Source of the DNA: DAINPP01 sp963667315
GTDB taxonomy: Bacteria; Thermotogota; Thermotogae; MWEM01
DNA: 64,000 nt
Assembly (NCBI GenBank): GCA_963667315.1
Contig: OY763325.1
Coordinates: forward strand, 62,001-126,000
Direction of reading: 5' to 3'
Shown here: positions 57,647-64,000 of the stretch, one piece after another
Layout: the number at the start of each line of letters is the position of its first letter
How positions within the stretch are numbered: position 1 is the first letter of the stretch
Program-made: the position numbers and the translations under genes
Notes under the pieces: generated by a model
Databases searched by the model: none
Seen by the model: only the letters and a program-made list of their open reading frames with translations
What the model was told of the DNA's origin: nothing

Positions 57647-59893
57647 ATGAAAAGAATTTTTCTGTTGGTTTCTTTATTGTTCCTTTCCGTTTTGATTCTT
57701 TTTGCAGGTGAATTTGAAATGGATTTTGTTTCATTCACAGCAGGCGATGATTTTGAAGAATCAATTTCCATGTTTGACCACGGTTTGGGTTTCAAAAGAG
57801 GGGAGCTTGATCCTGTTACGAATACACTTGGGGAAGGTGTGTATTTTCAGATTGGAATCGACGGCGGTATCGGTGATGATATGATTGCTGAAATGAAGGC
57901 TGATGAAACGACGACACTCGAGGAAGAATCATTCTCATCGATTGACGGGTATTCAGTTGAAGTCTATTCGGGCCAGGTTGATATTGAAGGAACACCCGTA
58001 TCTTTTAAAGCAGTGTATTTCCCCCTGGATGAAATTACCGATTCTGAATATGAGATGGTATTCCTTGCCATGTATACCATGGAAGATGAAGCTGCTGTTG
58101 AAGCTGAAATGGATGCTATTGTCAATTCAATAAAGATTGATGAAGAGGGTATTTCAAGAATAACGGCACTTGATGAGAGTTATCTTGCATTAACGGATAA
58201 CTATGACGGAGTCTTTGAGCCGGGTGAGATGATTTCAGTGGAATATTATATTCCAGAAGAATTCATAAACAATTCACCATGGATTGGTATTGTGCCGTCA
58301 GATATTGAACATGGTTCAGAATCCGTAAATGATCAATATGATTCCGATTATGTCTATCTGTATGATGCTGAAGGTATAATCACCATGAATGCACCAAACG
58401 AACCGGGATATTATGATTTCAGGATGAATGATTCCGATTATGATGGCATTGAAGTAACTTATCTGACTTTTGAAGTATCTTCAAGTATACCAATAGATAG
58501 CAATGCTTCTGTTTATATTGATTATTATTCTGTGGATGCCGGTTCTTATATTCCCGTATATTTTGAGGGTTTACCCGGAACGGAATTTGACTGGATTGGT
58601 GTCTTTCCCGAAGGGGCGGATGATTTTGGTTATGAATCATATGTTTACACAGATGAACTGACTGAGGGTGTCTATGAGCTGTGGATGCCGGATATTCCGG
58701 GATACTATACGTTAAGAGCCTTTAACGGGGATACCGGTGAAATGATAGCCGAATCTGACGTGTTTGAGATTGTAGAAGCTGAACCTGTTTCGGAAGTCAA
58801 CCTTGCCCTTGAACAGACAGCTGTATATCCGGGTGAGGAAATTATCTGTTATTTCAGTGAAGCCCCTGGAAACGAAACGGATTGGATCGGTATCTACGAA
58901 GAAGGGGATGTCGACAATTACATTGTAACATGGAGTTATACAGATGGAAGTGAGGAAGGGTCCTTAGCCTTTACAGCTCCTGAAACGCCCGGGAATTACG
59001 TTTTCAGATTTATGCCAAACGATACCTTTGATATTGCCGGGGAAAGTGAACCGTTCGCCGTTCTTGATGTTGAGACAACAGAACAGACAAATCCCGATGA
59101 AAAGGTAATGGTCACGAAATCTGTGTTCTGTGAAACGGTAGAAGATGAGTTGCCGGTTAATGAAAAAGTAGAATTTTCATATTCCGATGACTATGTGTAT
59201 CTTTGGCTTGATCTGGGTGAATATGTTGATGCACATGAAGCGAAATGGGAATGGATCTATCCTGACGGAACGCTGTATGATACCGTATATCTCGATGTTC
59301 CTTCTGCTGCTTCAAACGGGAAAGAAAAATGGGATAGCCTCAGCCTCTGGTGTTGGATTCCCGCAAAGGATGAGTCAGAGAAACAAACGGGTATCTGGAA
59401 GGTCAATTTCTACATAGATGAAGAACTGGTTCTCGTGAAGCAGTTTATGATGAAAAAAGCTGAATTTTCTAAAAAACCAGATTTTCTGAAAAAAACAAAA
59501 AAACTTGAGATTGGTGATATAGAAATTATGGTCCCGGCAGAATCAGAGCTCTACGATGATTCTGAAACCGGAGATGAATACTACGTTATTCTTAATCCGG
59601 ATGATGAAGAATATGCCTTCATTGGAATTGTCTTCTCTTATGAAGATTATCTGTATGAAGAGGGAGAAGCCTATTATTATTCGACGGATGAGATTGATTT
59701 CAGTGGTTGGCAGTATTCGCAGTATGATGAGGATACGGGAATAACCGATGAGGTACTTGATCTTGTTGTGGTTGATCAATATGATTCTTACGGCAGTTAT
59801 ATCTATATCTATCTGATGTCTCCGGAAGATCAGTATGAAGACTGGGAAGAGAAATTCCTTGATGTTCTTGACAGTATGATCATTAACAACTAA
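57647..59893 (+). CDS. Large secreted protein with SKICH-like repeats
   Basis: A 748-residue acidic exported protein. Signal peptide at 1-20 (MKRIFLL... ending FAG). Residues about 22-170 form a domain that ends IVNSIKID, resembling PsbP/DUF1795-type folds. Three SKICH-like beta-sandwich repeats follow near 178-280, 285-385 and 388-480. Their marks are a W-I-G-I/V strand (SPWIGIVP; FDWIGVFPEG; TDWIGIYEEG) and a P-G-Y/N-Y-x-F-R or L-R strand. Then comes a W-E-W-I-Y-P-D-G domain (about 485-605) and a C-terminal domain ending VLDSMIINN. AGAGGTG precedes the ATG. Surface or periplasmic binding is inferred. Confidence 0.75.
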   Translation: MKRIFLLVSLLFLSVLILFAGEFEMDFVSFTAGDDFEESISMFDHGLGFKRGELDPVTNTLGEGVYFQIGIDGGIGDDMIAEMKADETTTLEEESFSSIDGYSVEVYSGQVDIEGTPVSFKAVYFPLDEITDSEYEMVFLAMYTMEDEAAVEAEMDAIVNSIKIDEEGISRITALDESYLALTDNYDGVFEPGEMISVEYYIPEEFINNSPWIGIVPSDIEHGSESVNDQYDSDYVYLYDAEGIITMNAPNEPGYYDFRMNDSDYDGIEVTYLTFEVSSSIPIDSNASVYIDYYSVDAGSYIPVYFEGLPGTEFDWIGVFPEGADDFGYESYVYTDELTEGVYELWMPDIPGYYTLRAFNGDTGEMIAESDVFEIVEAEPVSEVNLALEQTAVYPGEEIICYFSEAPGNETDWIGIYEEGDVDNYIVTWSYTDGSEEGSLAFTAPETPGNYVFRFMPNDTFDIAGESEPFAVLDVETTEQTNPDEKVMVTKSVFCETVEDELPVNEKVEFSYSDDYVYLWLDLGEYVDAHEAKWEWIYPDGTLYDTVYLDVPSAASNGKEKWDSLSLWCWIPAKDESEKQTGIWKVNFYIDEELVLVKQFMMKKAEFSKKPDFLKKTKKLEIGDIEIMVPAESELYDDSETGDEYYVILNPDDEEYAFIGIVFSYEDYLYEEGEAYYYSTDEIDFSGWQYSQYDEDTGITDEVLDLVVVDQYDSYGSYIYIYLMSPEDQYEDWEEKFLDVLDSMIINN

Positions 59894-59911
59894 AATAGAA
59901 TTGTTTCCGAT

Positions 59912-59946
59912 GCCGTCCTTCTTTATAGAAGGACGGCTTTATTTTT
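59912..59946 (+). terminator. Terminator between the two SKICH-like genes
   Basis: GCCGTCCTTCT-TTAT-AGAAGGACGGC, an 11-bp perfect stem with tetraloop, then TTTATTTTT. Confidence 0.92.
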
Positions 59947-59978
59947 GGACGTACGATTAAAAATCAAGAGGTGTTAGT

Positions 59979-60809
59979 GTGAGGAAAAATGTTTTGTTTA
60001 TTTGTATGCTAATTGTTATCATTAGTATTTTACAGGCTGAAACGGTGGAATACGGTTTTCTAACTTTTGAAATTCAGGAGGATTTTGAAGAAGCTGATTC
60101 TTTGTACCCGGGTGGGTTTGCGTTGAAGAAAGGTTTACTTGATCCGAACAAGAATAAGATTGATGAAGGTTTGTATATAAACGTGAGTATTTCAACGGAT
60201 ATCGGAACTTCTTACATTCCGCAATGGGAATCGGGAGAAGCAAAAAAAATAGTCGATAAAGAGATAATAAAGGTTGATGGGCTGGAAGCGTGGCAATATA
60301 CCGGATATATGACAACTGACGAGAAGGTCTGGTTTACAATTCTCTATTTTCCCCTGTCAGAAATAGAAACTGAAAAAGAGATGCTTTTTATTACTATGGC
60401 AAACGGTGATGATGAAACTCAATCGATAAAGCTCATCGGAAAGATACTTGCTTCTGTAAAAGTTCAAAGACCTGAACATTATGATTCAATAATCAGAGAT
60501 GAAGCGTCTCTCTCTCAGCTGGATGGTGTAGAGGGTGTTTATAAACGCGGACAAGTTATCTCATTAAGCTATACGATTGATGAAAAATATCTTCCATCCT
60601 CTCCCTGGATCTGTATTGTCCCGACCGAAATCGCCCATGGCTCATCCGATATAAACGACTTATATGACATCACGTATGCCTTTTTAAAGACATCGCAAGG
60701 TGAAATAAAATTATGGGCGCCTGAGCAACCGGGTCTGTATGATTTCAGGATTAACAGTTCTTATTTTGATGGTTTGGAACTGCTTTCAATGCCTTTTAAA
60801 GTCGAATAA
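59979..60809 (+). CDS. Secreted protein with one SKICH-like domain, paralogue of the upstream gene
   Basis: A 276-residue protein with a signal peptide (about 1-20, ending LQAE), then the same N-terminal domain as its neighbour: VEYGFLTFEIQEDFEEADSL, FALKKGLLDPNKNKIDEG and a late KILASVKVQ. One SKICH-like repeat follows (about 178-275), with SSPWICIVPTEIAHGSSDIN and PEQPGLYDFRINSSYFDGLE close to repeat 1 of the larger protein. It therefore looks like a shortened paralogue. GTG start with AGAGGTG. Separate terminators before and after suggest independent expression. Confidence 0.75.
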   Translation: MRKNVLFICMLIVIISILQAETVEYGFLTFEIQEDFEEADSLYPGGFALKKGLLDPNKNKIDEGLYINVSISTDIGTSYIPQWESGEAKKIVDKEIIKVDGLEAWQYTGYMTTDEKVWFTILYFPLSEIETEKEMLFITMANGDDETQSIKLIGKILASVKVQRPEHYDSIIRDEASLSQLDGVEGVYKRGQVISLSYTIDEKYLPSSPWICIVPTEIAHGSSDINDLYDITYAFLKTSQGEIKLWAPEQPGLYDFRINSSYFDGLELLSMPFKVE

Positions 60810-60820
60810 TCGAAATCGAA

Positions 60821-60851
60821 AAAAGCACTCCTTTTTTCAAGGAGTGCTTTT
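60821..60851. terminator. Bidirectional terminator between SKICH-like gene and cysK
   Basis: AAAAGCACTCCTT pairs with AAGGAGTGCTTTT around a five-base T-rich loop, a 13-bp perfect stem between converging genes. Confidence 0.92.
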
Positions 60852-60857
60852 AAATGT

Positions 60858-61769
60858 CTATTTTTGATGACAATCCACATCTTCAAACATCGGTGTCGAC
60901 AGATATTTTTCACCTCTATCGGGGAACATCACGACGACTACACCTGAATCAAGATGTTTAATCGTTTCCAAAGCGGCTATCATGGCTGCACCACTGCTCA
61001 TACCGACAAATATCCCTTCTTCACGTATGATATTTCTCGCCATCTTGATGGCATCGCAACTTTCTACGATAATTGATGCATCTAAAATAGAAGGGTCATA
61101 CAGTTCCGGGACGATTGCTTCTTCCATATTTTTCAAACCTTGTATATAATGATTTTTTATTGGATGCGCCTCAACAATTTTTATCTTTGGATTATTTTCT
61201 TTCAGACCTTTGGCGACCCCCATAAGCGTTCCTGATGTTCCAACACCAGAAACGAAATGTGTGATGGTACCGTTTGTATCTTTCCATATCTCTTCTGCGG
61301 TCGTTTTATAATGTGCAATCTTATTGTATTTATTTGAAAACTGATAAGGCATAAAATATTTGTCCGGGTACTTTTCAACCAGCTCCATTGCCTTTCGAAT
61401 TGCACCGTCTGTTCCTTCGGAAGGGTCTGTCAGAGTTACTTTTGCACCAAAAGAACGGATCATCTGACGTCTTTCGATAGAAACTTTCTGGCTCATGACA
61501 ATCTCTACCCGGTAACCTTTTACAGCTCCTATCATCGCCAGCCCTATTCCCGTGTTTCCGGAAGTAGGCTCTATGATGATTTTCTCCTTTGACAAATCCC
61601 CTTCCGCTTCTGCCTGCTCTATCATCTTTAATGCGATTCTGTCTTTTATACTTCCCGAAGGATTTGCCCCTTCAATCTTGGCGAGTAGCTCAACATTATT
61701 GTTTTTATTTAATTTGTTTATTTTTACGAGTGGTGTACCGCCAATTGTCTGTAAAATATTCTTATACAT
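60858..61769 (-). CDS. cysK: Cysteine synthase (O-acetylserine sulfhydrylase)
   Basis: A 303-residue PLP enzyme that makes cysteine from O-acetylserine and sulfide. Lys42 in NPSGSIKDR forms the Schiff base, EPTSGNTGIGLA near 67-78 binds substrate, GVGTSGTLMGVAKGL near 173-187 holds the PLP phosphate, and FVGMSSGAAMIAAL near 256-269 closes the site. No extra regulatory domain. ATG at 61769 has GGGAGAG eight bases upstream; GTG at 61778 is less well placed. It is downstream of and same-strand as the HD-GYP gene, 42 bases apart. Confidence 0.95.
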   Translation of the reverse strand: MYKNILQTIGGTPLVKINKLNKNNNVELLAKIEGANPSGSIKDRIALKMIEQAEAEGDLSKEKIIIEPTSGNTGIGLAMIGAVKGYRVEIVMSQKVSIERRQMIRSFGAKVTLTDPSEGTDGAIRKAMELVEKYPDKYFMPYQFSNKYNKIAHYKTTAEEIWKDTNGTITHFVSGVGTSGTLMGVAKGLKENNPKIKIVEAHPIKNHYIQGLKNMEEAIVPELYDPSILDASIIVESCDAIKMARNIIREEGIFVGMSSGAAMIAALETIKHLDSGVVVVMFPDRGEKYLSTPMFEDVDCHQK

Positions 61770-61811
61770 ATCTATCACTCTCCCGTATCATAGACGACAA
61801 AGAGAGGATGT

Positions 61812-64000
61812 TCATTCTTTTGGAATTGAAATTTCTTCGTTCTTTAATACTTTCTGGATAAACGGTTCGATAAGAGATGGGTCAAACTGTGTTCCTTTAC
61901 ATCGTCTTAATTCATTTGCCGCACGCTCTTTATCAAAAGGCTTTCGATACGGTCTGTTGCTTGTCATGGCATCATAAGTATCGGCAACAGCGATTATCCT
62001 TGAAAAATAAGGAATTGCCTTTCCTCTGAGACCATCAGGATATCCTGTGCCATCATATTTTTCATGATGATGAAGGACTATGTTGGCGAAATTTTCCATT
62101 CCTACAACTTTGTTGATTAATTCAGCACTTTTAGTCGAATGAGATTGAATCAAGGCATATTCGTCCTCGGTCAGTCTTGTGACTTTATTTAAAACATTCT
62201 GAGGAACAAATATCTTACCGATATCATGCATCAGTGATGCAAAATAAATCTGACGTTGTCCTTCTTCATCAACACCGACAGCCTTTGCCAGTTCGGCTGA
62301 CCAAATTGCAACCCTTTCAGAGTGTCCCCTTGTATACGCATCATAATATTCTAATGCTTTAACCAGTGTGAGGATAAGATCGGTCTGGAATTTTCCCTCT
62401 TCTTTCATATATTTTCTCAAACGATAGAAGATTGAAAGCAGGTTTGAAAAACTCTCCATCTTTTTAAGATCGGAGAAAGAAAAAGTCATATCACCTGAAT
62501 TTTCATTAAAGATCTGGATACAGCCCCTGATACTGCCATTCCAAACGATTGGGGTGAAAATTCCGTCCTTAACACTTGCTAATGCATTATCAACCCTTTC
62601 CTCTGCAAAGGCATCTACGTTATAAAGACTCAATATCTCTTCCTTTGAGAGAAGCTTTACTTTTTCTGGAATCTTCAATTCATCGGATTTGATGTGCATG
62701 CCTTCAAGTGGTTTTTGGGACATCCCTATAGCCGTTAATACGTTATATCTTTCATTTTCCAGCATAATGATTTTACCGGAAGTTGTAGCAGATATCATAT
62801 TAAAGACTAGGTCGAGACATTCATCAAGGAATGTCTTTTCATCCGTACTGATCAAAGAAACCTGTCCCATGAGTCTCAGCATCCTTGTTGTCTGGTTCGA
62901 AAGTTCTTCCTGCTCTTTGTATAATTTTTCCAGTTCTTTGTTCATTTCCCGTATTTCTTCGTTGTTGGCACTCAGTTCCTCGTTGATGTTTTCGAGCTGA
63001 TCGTTTTTTTGTTCCAGTTCCTTTTCTTGTTCTTTTAAATCAGTAATATCGACGTGTGTACCGACAATTTTCAAAGGATTTCCCTGAGAATCTCTTTTAT
63101 AAACCTTTCCTCTCCCCAATATCCAAAGATAATTTCCTGATTTTGTTCTGATTCTGAATTCTACCTCAAATCCATCACTTTTATTTTCGATTTCCATTTG
63201 AATGATCTTGAATACGATATCGAAATCTTCCTGATGTATAAGTTCTTTCCAGGTTTCAAAAGTACCGGGAAATGCATTTGGTTCATAACCGAGCATCGTG
63301 AAATATCGGTCACTGTAGAAGACTTCATTTGTTCGAAGGTTCCAGTCCCATACACCATCATTTGTGGCATCAAGAGCTCTTTTGTAGAGTTTTAGCTGTT
63401 CTTCCATCTCTTCTTGAATGGCGTTGATCTGTTTTTGAGTTTCAAGCGTGTAATAACCAAATGCAATCTTTTCGACCAGCTGATCCATCAGTTTTTTTGT
63501 TTTTTCACTGAATTGCCACCCCTCATTTAATCGTATACACACACTTCCGTAAACCTTTGAGCCGTATACTACCGTTGAATTATAAGAATTTGTTCTTTCA
63601 TATATGGTATTCCATGGACAATTGGTATGGGTATCGTGTGTATTGAAAGACCCCCCGTCAGTTTTGATAACCTCTTTGAGGCATTTTGTGAATCCCGTCT
63701 GTCGTTCATAAATGTGATTGATCTTGTTTTCGGTATCACGCCAAGTGGCATACTGTGATACATCCTGTTTCTTGAAATCGTGAAAGTATTCAATAAGTAC
63801 CGCAGTAAAGATATTGCTTTCGATCAGTGTTTTTGACAGATCGTCGGAAAACTTTTCCGAATCCGTATTATTTTTAAGGACTCCTTCAACGATCAGATGT
63901 GCATTCAGAATCTGATTTAATTGTTCGGTTTCGATTTGAAGCAAGGATTTTGAAGTAATATCCGTTAAATATAATAAAAAGCCAATCGTTGTATCGTCCT
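61812..64000 (-). CDS. PAS-GAF-HD-GYP phosphodiesterase, N-terminus outside window
   Basis: At least 728 residues; the frame stays open to the right edge, where G-F-L-L-Y-L-T-D-I-T resembles the end of a PAS domain, so the true start is outside. Next: a GAF/FIST-like region (CPWNTIYERT near the start of the listed part), a PAS domain (LDATNDGVWDWNLRTNEVFY; VGTHVDITDLKEQEKE), a long coiled coil, another GAF region, and HD-GYP at the C-terminus with SLMHDIGKIFVP and HHHEKYDGTGYPDGL, both complete. It should degrade cyclic di-GMP in response to cytoplasmic signals. No membrane helix is seen in the visible part. Confidence 0.93.
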   Translation of the reverse strand, partial: DDTTIGFLLYLTDITSKSLLQIETEQLNQILNAHLIVEGVLKNNTDSEKFSDDLSKTLIESNIFTAVLIEYFHDFKKQDVSQYATWRDTENKINHIYERQTGFTKCLKEVIKTDGGSFNTHDTHTNCPWNTIYERTNSYNSTVVYGSKVYGSVCIRLNEGWQFSEKTKKLMDQLVEKIAFGYYTLETQKQINAIQEEMEEQLKLYKRALDATNDGVWDWNLRTNEVFYSDRYFTMLGYEPNAFPGTFETWKELIHQEDFDIVFKIIQMEIENKSDGFEVEFRIRTKSGNYLWILGRGKVYKRDSQGNPLKIVGTHVDITDLKEQEKELEQKNDQLENINEELSANNEEIREMNKELEKLYKEQEELSNQTTRMLRLMGQVSLISTDEKTFLDECLDLVFNMISATTSGKIIMLENERYNVLTAIGMSQKPLEGMHIKSDELKIPEKVKLLSKEEILSLYNVDAFAEERVDNALASVKDGIFTPIVWNGSIRGCIQIFNENSGDMTFSFSDLKKMESFSNLLSIFYRLRKYMKEEGKFQTDLILTLVKALEYYDAYTRGHSERVAIWSAELAKAVGVDEEGQRQIYFASLMHDIGKIFVPQNVLNKVTRLTEDEYALIQSHSTKSAELINKVVGMENFANIVLHHHEKYDGTGYPDGLRGKAIPYFSRIIAVADTYDAMTSNRPYRKPFDKERAANELRRCKGTQFDPSLIEPFIQKVLKNEEISIPKE

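Overview
The window looks like a chromosomal segment of a low-GC member of the Thermotogota. This is an inference from gene order. The run fliQ-fliR-flhB-flhA-flhF-flhG, two PilZ proteins, cheC, cheD, fliA and the run ffh-rpsP-khpA-rimM-trmD-SPOUT methyltransferase-rplS-lepB both match the order I recall from Thermotoga. The protein sequences (YjbQ, FlhB, Rho) also read like that phylum. Start codons are often TTG or GTG with good Shine-Dalgarno sites. Promoters at RNA genes are near-consensus (TTGACA, 17-bp spacer, TAATAT-like -10). Nothing indicates a prophage or an intact insertion sequence.

Layout. 1-8 kb: the start of sbcC with sbcD and a rhodanese (minus), transketolase (plus), a chemoreceptor remnant, and a GntR/ABC transporter operon. 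7-13 kb (mostly minus): an M14-like peptidase, a chemoreceptor/split-LysO operon, a YjbQ protein, a candidate small RNA with its own promoter and terminator, and a Nudix-unknown-FliS operon. 13-19 kb (plus): tRNA-Arg, three identical tRNA-Asp genes, an orphan MnhE-like protein, transaldolase-rho, tRNA-Leu, FmdB and a diguanylate cyclase. 19-25 kb (minus): tRNA-Gly, an unusual cluster (sigma factor, membrane protein, Cys-rich mini-protein, HD-GYP phosphodiesterase), a DMT exporter, RNase P RNA, a HAD phosphatase and rubrerythrin. 25-29 kb: a PLP enzyme, a 730-bp gene-free region with a 62-bp tandem repeat and several hairpins, then rimP-nusA. 29.5-45 kb: the flagellar export/chemotaxis operon, ending in three uncharacterised genes, then mfd and a metallo-beta-lactamase protein. 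45-57 kb: a chemoreceptor, the ffh/ribosome operon, two lepB copies around rbgA, a second diguanylate cyclase and a radical SAM protein. 57.6-64 kb: two related secreted proteins with SKICH-like repeats, cysK, and a PAS/GAF/HD-GYP protein that runs off the right edge.

How the genes work together. Motility and c-di-GMP are the main theme. Two GGDEF proteins with intact active and I-sites, two HD-GYP proteins and two PilZ proteins sit with the flagellar export apparatus, FliS, FliA, CheC/CheD and chemoreceptors. The second theme is gene expression and protein export: rho, nusA, rimP, ffh, rpsP, rimM, trmD, rplS, rbgA, RNase P, six tRNAs and two signal peptidases. The least-explained parts are the 11.2-kb small RNA, the 26.8-27.3 kb repeat/hairpin region, the sigma/Cys-rich/HD-GYP cluster, and the SKICH-like secreted pair.
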